Notes under the pieces: generated by a model
The model's database searches: none
The model's input: the letters and a program-made list of their open reading frames with translations, nothing else
What the model was told of the DNA's origin: nothing
Translations under genes and position numbers: made by a program
Shown: in pieces, positions 8,159-18,104 of the stretch
How the letters are laid out: every line of letters begins with the position of its first letter
How positions within the stretch are numbered: the stretch's first letter is position 1
Assembly (NCBI RefSeq): GCF_011516635.5
Contig: NZ_CP096255.1
Location: 6,756,501 to 6,820,500, forward strand
DNA: 64,000 nt
Reading direction: 5' to 3'
Origin: Bradyrhizobium barranii subsp. apii
GTDB lineage: Bacteria > Pseudomonadota > Alphaproteobacteria > Rhizobiales > Xanthobacteraceae

Positions 8159-8197
8159 GATATACACGTCTCGCTGACAGATTTCAATATCTGTCAG
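8159..8197 (-). promoter_or_regulatory. Minus-strand promoter overlapped by a perfect 9-6-9 palindrome (probable operator)
   Basis: On the minus strand TTGAAA (8187-8182) and TATATC (8164-8159) are separated by exactly 17 nt. The perfect inverted repeat CTGACAGAT-N6-ATCTGTCAG at 8174-8197 covers the -35 element. This is the geometry of a repressor operator. The nearest regulator is the TetR gene at 7255-7842, transcribed from this side, so autorepression is the simplest reading (inference). Confidence 0.6.
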
Positions 8198-8408
8198 TCA
8201 ATGATGCGTGATTGACAGTTAATTTTTGTGGGCGGCGTCTCCTCAGCCTGGGCTAGTTCCGGGGGCGGTGGATAGCTCGCCGATCCCCCTCGCTTGGGGT
8301 CCAGATCGTTTGTTTCGCCCTGCCCGCTCTGCTAAATCACGGCGTAAAAAGCATTTTGGCCGGTCGCCGCCCCCTTGGGCCGCCCGCCCACCTTCCTGGA
8401 GCAGTCTG

Positions 8409-9716
<1,308 letters not shown>

Positions 9717-9783
9717 GCGCGCGTCCGTAGAAACTGCCGGGTGGTTAGCCGCAGGCGTCACCCACCATTCCTCGTGACAAGGC

Positions 9784-9809
9784 GGTGGGTTACGCTACGC
9801 TAACCCACC
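9784..9809. repeat. Short palindrome between purB and amidohydrolase gene
   Basis: GGTGGGTTA (9784-9792) and TAACCCACC (9801-9809) form a perfect 9-bp inverted repeat with an 8-nt loop (CGCTACGC), about 70 nt after the purB stop. There is no T run, so it is more likely a repetitive extragenic palindrome than an intrinsic terminator. Confidence 0.5.
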
Positions 9810-9834
9810 CCACGAACAAGAAACGGACGCCCCC

Positions 9835-11001
9835 ATGCCCATCGTCAACCGCGTTGCCGCCCTCTCCGACGAAATGGCCGCCTGGCGCCATGACTTCCAT
9901 GAGAACCCGGAGCTGCTCTACGAGGTCAATCGCACCGCCGGCATCGTCGCCGATCGCTTGCGCGAATTCGGCTGCGACGAGGTGGTGACGGGCATCGGCC
10001 GGACCGGTGTCGTCGGCGTGATCCGCGGCCGCAAGTCCGCCTCCGGCAAGACCATCGGGCTGCGTGCCGACATGGACGCGCTGCCGATCATGGAGACGTC
10101 GGGCGTCGCCTACGCCTCCAAAGTCCCCGGCAAAATGCACGCCTGCGGCCATGACGGCCACACCGCCATGCTGCTCGGTGCCGCCAAATATCTCGCCGAG
10201 ACGCGCAATTTCGACGGCACCGCGATCATGATCTTCCAGCCTGCGGAAGAAGGCGGCGGCAAGGCGATGGTCGAGGACGGCTTGATGACGCGCTGGAACA
10301 TCCAGGAGGTCTATGGCATGCACAACATGCCGGGCCTGCCCGAGGGCCATTTCGCGACCACGCCCGGCGCGATGCTCGCCTCCTCCGACAACATCCAGAT
10401 CATCGTCCACGGCAAGGGCGGCCACGCCGGCGCCGGTCCGCACAAATCCATCGACAGCGTGCTGATCGGCTCGCAGATCGTCAACGCGCTGCAGTCGATC
10501 GTCGCGCGCAACGTCGATCCGCTGAAGTCCGCCGTCATCTCGATCACGCAATTCCACTCCGGCACGGCCTTCAACATCATTCCTGAAGTCGCCGAGCTCG
10601 GCGGCACCGTCCGCACGCTCGATCCTGAAGTGCGCGATCTCGTCGAGCGCCGCATCGGCGAGGTCGCCGAAAGCGTCGCCCGCGCCTATGGCGGCTCGGC
10701 CGAGACCAAGTACACGCGGATGTATCCGGTGACGATGAACCATGCGCGCGAAGCCGGCCTTGCCGCCGACGTCGCCCGCGACATCGTCGGTGCCGAGCGC
10801 GTCAACGACAAGTTCATCCCGATGATGGGCGCCGAGGACTTCTCGTTCATGCTGGAAGCGCGTCCCGGCGCGATGATCCTGGTCGGCATGGGCGACGGCA
10901 ACGAGTGCCACCACCCGGCCTATGTCTTCAACGACAACATCCTCGGCCACGGCGCCTCCTACTGGGCGCGCCTGGTGGAGACGCGGATGCCGGCGGGTTA
11001 G
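9835..11001 (+). CDS. M20 family amidohydrolase (hippurate hydrolase / aminoacylase-like)
   Basis: 388 aa. M20D metallopeptidase features: metal ligands in MHACGHDGHTAM (about 100-111), the EEGGGKAMV segment containing the catalytic Glu, HGKGGHAGAGP in the dimerisation insert and the C-terminal HHPAYVFND. RADMDALPI precedes the metal site as expected. Such enzymes remove N-acyl groups (hippurate, N-acetyl or indole-acyl amino acids); the exact substrate cannot be called. Cytosolic, no signal peptide. Separated from purB by a palindrome and probably transcribed on its own. Confidence 0.88.
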   Translation: MPIVNRVAALSDEMAAWRHDFHENPELLYEVNRTAGIVADRLREFGCDEVVTGIGRTGVVGVIRGRKSASGKTIGLRADMDALPIMETSGVAYASKVPGKMHACGHDGHTAMLLGAAKYLAETRNFDGTAIMIFQPAEEGGGKAMVEDGLMTRWNIQEVYGMHNMPGLPEGHFATTPGAMLASSDNIQIIVHGKGGHAGAGPHKSIDSVLIGSQIVNALQSIVARNVDPLKSAVISITQFHSGTAFNIIPEVAELGGTVRTLDPEVRDLVERRIGEVAESVARAYGGSAETKYTRMYPVTMNHAREAGLAADVARDIVGAERVNDKFIPMMGAEDFSFMLEARPGAMILVGMGDGNECHHPAYVFNDNILGHGASYWARLVETRMPAG

Positions 11002-11067
11002 CGCCGCTTCGCGGCAGCCGTGGCCCCGGCGACATTCCCGCCAAAGGGCCACGCCACGCGGAGCCCG

Positions 11068-12921
11068 TCATCGAGCCGCAGAGCGTTGGCCCGTTGGCTC
11101 ATCCGCCTCCAGCGGGCGAGATGCGGTCTCGTCTGAGGCGAGAGGCAGGGTGAACTGGAAGAAGGCGCCCCGCGGCTCGTTTGCGCCGGCCCACATCCGC
11201 CCGCCGTGCGCCTCGATGATCGAGCGGCAGATGGCGAGACCCATCCCCATGCCTGTGGGCTTGGTGGTGTAGAAGGCTTCGAACAGGCGATCCACGTTCT
11301 TCGGATCCAGCCCCGGACCGGAATCCCGCAAGGTGACGTGGACGCCGTCGGATGCATCCCGACCGGTGCTGATCAGCAACTCCCGTCCCCCCTCGCCGAC
11401 CGCGGCCATCGCCTCGATCGCGTTGACGATCAGGTTGAGCACCACTTGCTGAACTTGAACCCGGTCGGCCTGAATCGGCGGCAAGCCCTCGGCAAATTGC
11501 ATTCGCACCGAGACGCCGTTCTTGAACGCTTCGCTGCGTGTCAGCACGATGACCTCAAGCACCGCCGGGTTGATCTCCAGGGTCTCCTTTTGCGGGGGCG
11601 CGTTCCTGATGAGCGCCCGGATCCGGCCGATGATGTCGCCGGCTCGCATACCATCACCGGTGATCCAGTCGAGGGTCTGTCGAACCCGCTCCAGGTTTGG
11701 CGGTCGCGCCTCCAGCCAATTCAGCCCGGCCTCGGCGTTCGCCACGATCGCGGCGATCGGCTGGTTGACTTCATGGGCGATCGAAGCGGTTAGCTGTCCC
11801 ATCGTGGTGACGCGATTGGCGTGCGCGAGCTCCATCAGCGCTTCACGGTAGCGCCGCTCGTGTTCGCGGCCTTCGGCTTCCGCCCGCTTGAGAGCCGTCA
11901 GATCAAGGACAAAGCCGACGCCATGATCCGTACCTTCTCCGAACATGGTCCCGCCGATCAGCACCGGAACACGGCTTCCGTCCTTCCGCACATACTCCTT
12001 CTCGAATGGCTGGGCTGTCCCCACCCGCTTCAGTTCCGCCACGGTATGCAAGTCGCGGTCGCGCCATTCCGGCGGCGTGAGGTCGGTCCGATGCAGGCGC
12101 CCCGCGGCGAGATCTTCCCGGTCGTATCCCACGATGCGCAGGAAGGCATCGTTGGCCTCGAGAATGCGCCCCTCGACTTCCCAGATGATGATGCCGATGA
12201 TGTTGGCATCGAACAGGCGCCTGATCTTGATATCCCGTGCTGCAAGATCACTCTGGAGCTGGATGTTCTCCTCGGTCGCCTCCCGCCGCCGTTTCGCTTC
12301 GAGCCGCGCGAGCGCCAGCGCCGCTGCGGCCAGCGCGACGACGAGGACAACGGCGCCGGCGATCAGCCAGGTCCAGCGTTGCTCGAATGCTTCTGCGCGC
12401 GCCTCCCGGCCGGCGAGCCGAAAGCGCTCGTGATCCACCATCTGGTCGATTTGCGAGCGGATCTCGTCCATGCTGCGGATCATTGCCAGCGCGGCCAGCC
12501 CGGACGTGCCGGCCGTCTTCAGCAGCTCGTCGATCTCGCGCAGCGTGGCTGTAACGGTCAGCGCCAGATGTCCGGCCCGAAGGCCCTGCAACGGATCATC
12601 CGCCACCAACATCTGCAGCGCCTGAGCCTCGCGCCGTACGCTTTCGTCAGAGACGCCGTAGGCCTTGAGATAGGCGGGGTCGAGGGTCATGAGATACCCG
12701 CGCCTTTCAGTCTCCAGTTCCGCGACGATCGCCCGCAGCCGATCAAGCGTTTCGAGGACCTGGCGGCTATGCTCGATGAAGTGATGAGCTGCTTGCCGCT
12801 CCTGCCAATATTGCAGGCCGAGGAAGCTGGTCGCGGCAAACAGGGTCACAAGCACTGCGACCGCAAGGATCAGCGGACGAGCAAACCATCGCAGAGGCAG
12901 GGCCCGAACAGGAACGGACAT
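11068..12921 (-). CDS. CHASE3-PAS sensor histidine kinase
   Basis: 617 aa if started at ATG 12921 (MSVPVRALPLRW); an upstream ATG would add 34 residues and the choice is uncertain since no strong ribosome site is seen at either. Domains in order: membrane span (about 16-36), periplasmic CHASE3-like region (to about 180), second span, coiled-coil linker, PAS domain (IIIWEVEGRILEANDAF, with GYDREDL), then HisKA with H-box TASIAHEVNQPIAAI, N-box NLIVNAIEAM and G-boxes DSGPGLD and MGMGLAICRSI. Membrane sensor kinase; no response regulator is adjacent. Divergent from the solute-binding protein gene. Confidence 0.88.
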   Translation of the reverse strand: MSVPVRALPLRWFARPLILAVAVLVTLFAATSFLGLQYWQERQAAHHFIEHSRQVLETLDRLRAIVAELETERRGYLMTLDPAYLKAYGVSDESVRREAQALQMLVADDPLQGLRAGHLALTVTATLREIDELLKTAGTSGLAALAMIRSMDEIRSQIDQMVDHERFRLAGREARAEAFEQRWTWLIAGAVVLVVALAAAALALARLEAKRRREATEENIQLQSDLAARDIKIRRLFDANIIGIIIWEVEGRILEANDAFLRIVGYDREDLAAGRLHRTDLTPPEWRDRDLHTVAELKRVGTAQPFEKEYVRKDGSRVPVLIGGTMFGEGTDHGVGFVLDLTALKRAEAEGREHERRYREALMELAHANRVTTMGQLTASIAHEVNQPIAAIVANAEAGLNWLEARPPNLERVRQTLDWITGDGMRAGDIIGRIRALIRNAPPQKETLEINPAVLEVIVLTRSEAFKNGVSVRMQFAEGLPPIQADRVQVQQVVLNLIVNAIEAMAAVGEGGRELLISTGRDASDGVHVTLRDSGPGLDPKNVDRLFEAFYTTKPTGMGMGLAICRSIIEAHGGRMWAGANEPRGAFFQFTLPLASDETASRPLEADEPTGQRSAAR

Positions 12922-13122
12922 TGGCCGTGGGTCTTCGATGCTCGTGTGACCGCGCGTGTTCTGGTGCCGACGCCAGAGCATGATGGGACAATAGCACGGA
13001 TAAGGAGGTCGGGAACCCGACATTCATCGGATACGCCAGAGGTCGGGCCGTGATGTCGCAGGACTGCGGCACCGTGCGTGTGCTATGGATGAATGCCCTT
13101 GGTTGATTCAAGGAGCATCATC

Positions 13123-14484
13123 ATGGCACAGGGTGAAAACTCATTGAGCCATCCGGCGAGCCGCCGCAGTTTCATCAAGGGACTGGGGGCGGCTGGCGCG
13201 GGCCTGACCGCGCTGCCGCGATGGGGCTTTGCCGAGGATTCCGCTGCGGCTAACGCCAACGCCGCGATCGACTGGAAGCAATTTGCGGGACAGACGATCG
13301 CACTTTCGGGTGCGATCCATCCGTGGTCGAACGCGATCGCGCCGCTGTTGCCGGAGTTCACCATCCTCACCGGCATCAACGTCACCATCGATTTCCAGCT
13401 GGAAACCACCTACCTCGGCGCGCTGCCGATCAGGCTCGCTCGCGGCAGTAGCACGCCCGACGTCTTCATGTTCACGACCTATGGCCAGGGCATCACGAAC
13501 GGATGGGTGGAGCCACTGAACGGCTATTATTCCATGAAGTCGCTGACCGACCCCGCCTGGTACGACGAGAGCGACCTGCTCAAGACGGCCCGCGCCTTCC
13601 CGCTGTGGTCGGACGGCGAACGGTACGCGGTCCCGATTACCTCAGAGGCGACGACCCTGTTCATCAACAGCGATGCGCTGGCAGCCAAGGACCAGCCGGT
13701 ACCCCGGACTTTCGACGAGCTGCTCGTCACCGCCAAGGCGGTCAAGAGCAACGGGATGTCGGGGATCGCGATGCGGGCCCAGGCGAGCGGCAATTCCTCC
13801 CCGCCAGCCATGGGCTTCCTGTTCTCCTACGGTGGGGCCATGGTCGAGCACAACAGGGTCGTTTTCGCGAGCCCGGAGGGGATCGCGGCCGTCGAGATGT
13901 ACGGACAGTTGCTCGGTCAGGCTGGGCCTGCCGGCGTCGGCAGCTACGAATGGTACCACGTGCTGGACGACTTCCTGCAGGGGCGGACGGCCATGGCGAT
14001 CGACAGCAGCAACTTCGCGACCGACATTTCCAATCCAGCGAAAAGCCGTGTCGCCAAGCAGGCCGGGTTTGCAACCTTTCCGCATCTCGCCGGTCGCGGC
14101 CCCGTCCCCTTCATGTCGCACTGGCAGGCGTGCATCAATTCCAAATCGCGAAACAAGCGCGCGGCTTTCCTGTTCCTGCTCTGGGCGACGAGCAAGGCGA
14201 CCTCGCTGCAGACTGCTGCAGCAGGGCTGGCGACGACACGCGTGTCGGCCTGGTCGAGTGAGGGCTTCAGGAAGGCGTTCGGTTCGCAGGCCGCCGAGGC
14301 GGCGCTGATCAATTTGCAGAATGCCGACGTCGACCGCGCCAAGGCGATTCTTTTCCATCCGCAATCGAGACTGATCCTGGACGCCTTCATGATCGGCGTG
14401 AATGAAGTGGTCAACGGGGCGAAATCGGCCAAGGATGCGATGACGGGCGCGGCCGAAAGGGCCAATGCGGCGATCCGCGGGTAG
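13123..14484 (+). CDS. Extracellular solute-binding protein (ABC family 1), Tat-exported
   Basis: 453 aa from ATG 13123, chosen for AAGGAG at 13110-13115. The N-terminus has a twin-arginine motif (SRRSFIKGLG) followed by a hydrophobic core and a Gly/Ala-rich end (about residue 40), so Tat export is likely. The mature part has the family 1 features of sugar/oligosaccharide ABC binding proteins (TTYLGALPIRLARGSSTPDV, GMSGIAMRAQASGN). No permease or ATPase genes are adjacent, so it is orphaned within the window. Divergent histidine kinase upstream might sense the same ligand (speculation). Confidence 0.82.
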   Translation: MAQGENSLSHPASRRSFIKGLGAAGAGLTALPRWGFAEDSAAANANAAIDWKQFAGQTIALSGAIHPWSNAIAPLLPEFTILTGINVTIDFQLETTYLGALPIRLARGSSTPDVFMFTTYGQGITNGWVEPLNGYYSMKSLTDPAWYDESDLLKTARAFPLWSDGERYAVPITSEATTLFINSDALAAKDQPVPRTFDELLVTAKAVKSNGMSGIAMRAQASGNSSPPAMGFLFSYGGAMVEHNRVVFASPEGIAAVEMYGQLLGQAGPAGVGSYEWYHVLDDFLQGRTAMAIDSSNFATDISNPAKSRVAKQAGFATFPHLAGRGPVPFMSHWQACINSKSRNKRAAFLFLLWATSKATSLQTAAAGLATTRVSAWSSEGFRKAFGSQAAEAALINLQNADVDRAKAILFHPQSRLILDAFMIGVNEVVNGAKSAKDAMTGAAERANAAIRG

Positions 14485-14553
14485 CGGCGAGGCGTCACCC
14501 GATCGGAAGAGGTGGCCACGGCGGACAAGTCGCCGACTCCCGCTGCGCGGCGA

Positions 14554-15879
14554 TTACCCCTGATATTGCAGCACGTGCATTCCGGCATTCCAGTCCGACA
14601 CGAACATCAGCCCGTCAGGCCGGACATAGGCGTCGCAGGTCTTGGCTGCGAGCGCGACGTTCGGGCGGGGGTCGACGAGTTTTTTCGGTGTCGGCGGCAC
14701 CCAATACGCGATCTCCTTCGGCGCAAACTGATCCCTGACGTCAAACACCCTGACGCCGGCATTGCTGTAGGTCGCGAAAATCGTCTCCTCGCTCTGGAAG
14801 GAGCCGGGGCGGTTCTCATGCAGATTGTGCGGACCGAAGGTGCCCTTCGCACAGAAGTCGCGATCGCGTGGCGTCGGCAGCGTCGCGATCGGCACCGGAT
14901 TTTGCGGCGCGCGCACGTCAAGCACGAATGTGTGAAACAGGCCCTTGGCGCATTGATCCGCATTGGCTTCATCCGCGACGATGGCGAGCTGGCGCTTGGG
15001 CAGCGGCAGCGGCGTATGCGTGCCGCCGGCGAACGGCGGCGACCAGTTGATGTGCGAGAGCAGCTTCGGATTGGCGGGATCGCCGATGTCGTGGATGGTG
15101 AAGCCGCCGTCGCGCCAGGCGGCATAGCCGCGATCGCCCGCCGTGATCATGTGATGCAGTGCAAAGCGCTTGCCCTTGGGCGTCGCCGGCTCGCCGGCCG
15201 CGCGGTTCATGCCCGGCAGCCACCATTTCGCGACGATCTCCGGCTTGGTGATGGTCTTGAGATCGACCACGCAAAGGATGTGGTCGGTGAAGCCGTCGAA
15301 ATGCGCCGACACATAGGCATAGCGGCCGCCGGGCCACCACAGCCGGTTGATGCCGAAGCCCGGCATTTCGAGGAACGCGATCTCGCGCATCTCGCCCGGT
15401 TTCGAGATGTCGTGGATCGACAGGCCGGAGCGGAATTTCTTGGCCTTGGTGATGCTGTCGGCGAGTGCATTCTCGAAATAGCCGCGCATGCTGTCGTAGG
15501 ACTGCATCGCGACGATGTTGGCGCCGTTCGCAAGCAGCAGCAGATCTTCCGCCACCTGCAGATGGTGGGTGCGGGTGTATTGCCCGGCAGTGAAGAAATT
15601 GACCGGTTTCAGTGCGCGCGGATCGGATGCGTCCAGGATCGTCACGCCGTCGCTGAACATGTGTCCGACATAGACGTGCTGCCGGTTGAACATCACCTGC
15701 ACGGTGTCGGGCCGGCCGCCGACATCGCTGTACGAGATATGCTTGATGCCCTTGCCGATGCCCTCCGGCGGAATGTCCGGCTCTGACGCCCATACCGACC
15801 GTGGCAATCCGGACAGCGCAGCGGATCCGAACACGGCCGACAATTGTTGAAGGTGACGGCGGCGAGAGAGTTCAGGCAT
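14554..15879 (-). CDS. LVIVD-type beta-propeller repeat protein, exported
   Basis: 441 aa. An N-terminal Arg-rich signal (SRRRHLQQLSAVFG) suggests Tat export. The rest is a repeated beta pattern with phrases such as GVTILDASDP, LSIHDISKPGEM and FTIHDIGDPANP, typical of LVIVD repeats that form propellers, and no catalytic motif is visible. Transcribed from the same strand as the acyl-CoA synthetase, 70 nt downstream, so probably one operon. Function unknown; a ligand-binding or scaffold role in the periplasm is the family-level guess. Confidence 0.8.
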   Translation of the reverse strand: MPELSRRRHLQQLSAVFGSAALSGLPRSVWASEPDIPPEGIGKGIKHISYSDVGGRPDTVQVMFNRQHVYVGHMFSDGVTILDASDPRALKPVNFFTAGQYTRTHHLQVAEDLLLLANGANIVAMQSYDSMRGYFENALADSITKAKKFRSGLSIHDISKPGEMREIAFLEMPGFGINRLWWPGGRYAYVSAHFDGFTDHILCVVDLKTITKPEIVAKWWLPGMNRAAGEPATPKGKRFALHHMITAGDRGYAAWRDGGFTIHDIGDPANPKLLSHINWSPPFAGGTHTPLPLPKRQLAIVADEANADQCAKGLFHTFVLDVRAPQNPVPIATLPTPRDRDFCAKGTFGPHNLHENRPGSFQSEETIFATYSNAGVRVFDVRDQFAPKEIAYWVPPTPKKLVDPRPNVALAAKTCDAYVRPDGLMFVSDWNAGMHVLQYQG

Positions 15880-15949
15880 CGGCTTCCCCCATTTTTTGAG
15901 AGGATGATGCGCGCTCGCGGCGAGGCGCGCAAGCCTCGCGTGCCCTTAC

Positions 15950-17857
15950 CTACGCCTGCACCACCTCGTGCCGCATCACGAATGGATCGAGCAGCGTGTG
16001 CACCTCGCCAGCGACGAGTTCGCGCTGGTCTGCCGGCAGGCCCGCGAGCGTCACAGTGGCGATCGAGCCGTGGCTGCCATGCGCGCCGACCTTCACCTTG
16101 CAGTCGATGCCGCGCGCGATGATCGGCGACAGCACCTTGGTGAACACCCGCTGCGCGGCGTCCCAGCGCAGCTGCGGCTTGAACACCTTGCCGACGCCCG
16201 TCACCGGCATCGGGTCGATCGGAATGACCTGCACCGGAACGGCGGCGCGCTCCGGCGTCCGCTCGCGCACCCAGGACTCGAGCTCGCCCGGCTGAATGGT
16301 CGCGCCCGGCTTCAGTTGCACGTAACCGACGGGCAATTCACCGGCATAGGCGTCGGGCTGGCCAACCACGGCGGCGAAGCCGACGGCGGGATGGCGAAAC
16401 ATGATCTCTTCGATCGGCGCCGGATCGATATTGTGGCCGCCGCGGATCACGAGATCCTTGGCCCGGCCGGTGATCCAGAGGTAGCCGTCGGCATCGAGAC
16501 GTCCGAGGTCGCCGGAGTTGACCCAGACCTCGTCGACGAACGCACCCTTGTTGTGCTCGTCGTTGAGATAGCCGCCGAACACGCCGGGCCCGGCCATGAT
16601 GACGACGCCGATCTCATCGGCTGCGCAGTCGCGGATCAGGCGGCCGTCGGCATCGAGCTGCACGATGCGCACGCGCGCGTAAGGCATGGGAAGGCCGACC
16701 GAGCCGAGCCGGATCGGCCGGCTGGGATAAGCAAGCGTGTGCACGCTCGAGGTCTCGGTCATGCCGTAGACCTCGACCACCGGCAGCTTCAGCTTCTCCT
16801 GGATCGCCGAGCCGACGGCGACGGGAATCGCCGAACCGCCGCCGGCGGCATATTTCAGGCTGGAGATGTCCGCATTGCCTGGCGGCACCGCAAGCGTGGC
16901 CGCGAGCACCGTCGGCACGCTCGACAGCGCCTCGGGCTTGAAGCGCTCCACCAGCCCCCAGATGTTCTTCACCGAATTCGGATTGCGCCAGCCGCTCGGC
17001 GACAGCACGACCAGCGAGCCGCCGGCGGAGAGCGTCAGCAACACCTGCGTCAGCGATCCCCCGACGTGGAATAGCGGCATGCCGAACAGCATGTTGGCGC
17101 CGGGCTTCGACTTCAGCAGCAGATTGAGCGCCCAGGCCTGATAGACCTGATTGGCGTGGGTGTGCCGCACAAGCTTCGGCGTGCCGGTGGTGCCGCCGGT
17201 GTGAAAATAGGCCGCGATGTCGCCACCCAGAATCTTGCGCCCGCTGATAAGCCGGTCGGACGGCTGCTGCTTGATCAGGTCGTTGAAGGCGAAGATGCCC
17301 TTGTCCGGATCGCCTCCGCCGAACACCTGCACGACCGCCTTGAGATGTTTCAGCTGCGGGCGGATCTGCTCGACCTTCTGCCAGATGTCGGTGCCCGGCA
17401 TCGGCCCGAGCGCAACCAGGACCTTGGTGTTCGCGGCCTCAAGGATCTCCGCGATCTGGTGCGGCTCGAGCAGCGGATTGACGGGATTGGCGATGCCCGC
17501 GGCCTCGGCGCCGAACAGCGTCACGAAGGCATCGGGCACCAGCGGCAGCATGAAGCTGACGACGTCGCCCTTCTCGACGCCGAGCGCGTGAAACATGTTG
17601 GCGGCCTGCGTGACGCGCGCGACGAAATCGCGATAGGTGACCACGAGCGGCGTGTCGGCCGGATCGGCGTTTTGCAGGAACTGGATCGCGGCCCCGTCGG
17701 GGTTGCGCGCCGCACCGAGCCTGATGGCGTTATAAGTGCTCTCGGCCGCAACGCGATCGGCGTAAGGGACCTGCTCGAAGGCCCGGACCTCTGCGTCCGT
17801 CGCGAAGTCCGGATAGTCGTTGCCGATGAACCGATCGAGCGCGTGGATGCCCGCCAT
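15950..17857 (-). CDS. Acyl-CoA synthetase (AMP-dependent ligase)
   Basis: 635 aa from ATG 17857, chosen because GGGAGGA lies 7-13 nt upstream; the frame stays open beyond it but without family similarity. ANL superfamily: AMP-binding motif YFHTGGTTGTPKLV, GMTETSSVHT, hinge region GDLGRLDADGYLWITGRAKD, and a C-terminal Lys in VGKVFKPQLR. Activates a carboxylic acid to its CoA thioester through an acyl-AMP; the N-terminal region (first 60 residues) resembles long-chain or aromatic acid ligases and the substrate cannot be assigned. Likely operon with the downstream LVIVD protein. Divergent from the SecD-like gene. Confidence 0.88.
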   Translation of the reverse strand: MAGIHALDRFIGNDYPDFATDAEVRAFEQVPYADRVAAESTYNAIRLGAARNPDGAAIQFLQNADPADTPLVVTYRDFVARVTQAANMFHALGVEKGDVVSFMLPLVPDAFVTLFGAEAAGIANPVNPLLEPHQIAEILEAANTKVLVALGPMPGTDIWQKVEQIRPQLKHLKAVVQVFGGGDPDKGIFAFNDLIKQQPSDRLISGRKILGGDIAAYFHTGGTTGTPKLVRHTHANQVYQAWALNLLLKSKPGANMLFGMPLFHVGGSLTQVLLTLSAGGSLVVLSPSGWRNPNSVKNIWGLVERFKPEALSSVPTVLAATLAVPPGNADISSLKYAAGGGSAIPVAVGSAIQEKLKLPVVEVYGMTETSSVHTLAYPSRPIRLGSVGLPMPYARVRIVQLDADGRLIRDCAADEIGVVIMAGPGVFGGYLNDEHNKGAFVDEVWVNSGDLGRLDADGYLWITGRAKDLVIRGGHNIDPAPIEEIMFRHPAVGFAAVVGQPDAYAGELPVGYVQLKPGATIQPGELESWVRERTPERAAVPVQVIPIDPMPVTGVGKVFKPQLRWDAAQRVFTKVLSPIIARGIDCKVKVGAHGSHGSIATVTLAGLPADQRELVAGEVHTLLDPFVMRHEVVQA

Positions 17858-18104
17858 GGAATTCCGTCCTCCCTCAGATGCATTTCCCCGCCCCCTGTCT
17901 TTTGACATTTTGGTCGGCGAGGCCTCGGCCGATAGCCGGTCGAGCGCCGACAGAATGATGGATGATTGAGCGTTCGTCCATGGCCGAACGGCTACGGTCG
18001 TAGCACTCGTATTCAAGGCCATTGAACCTCCCCGCCCGATCGGGGGACCAAGAACATGCATCGGACTCCCCTGCCAGCGTCCTGCCGCAAGACTTGAGGA
18101 AATC

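Noticed and set aside
9784..9809. Intrinsic terminator for purB
   Set aside because: The stem is perfect but short and not followed by a T run, so it was left as a palindromic repeat.
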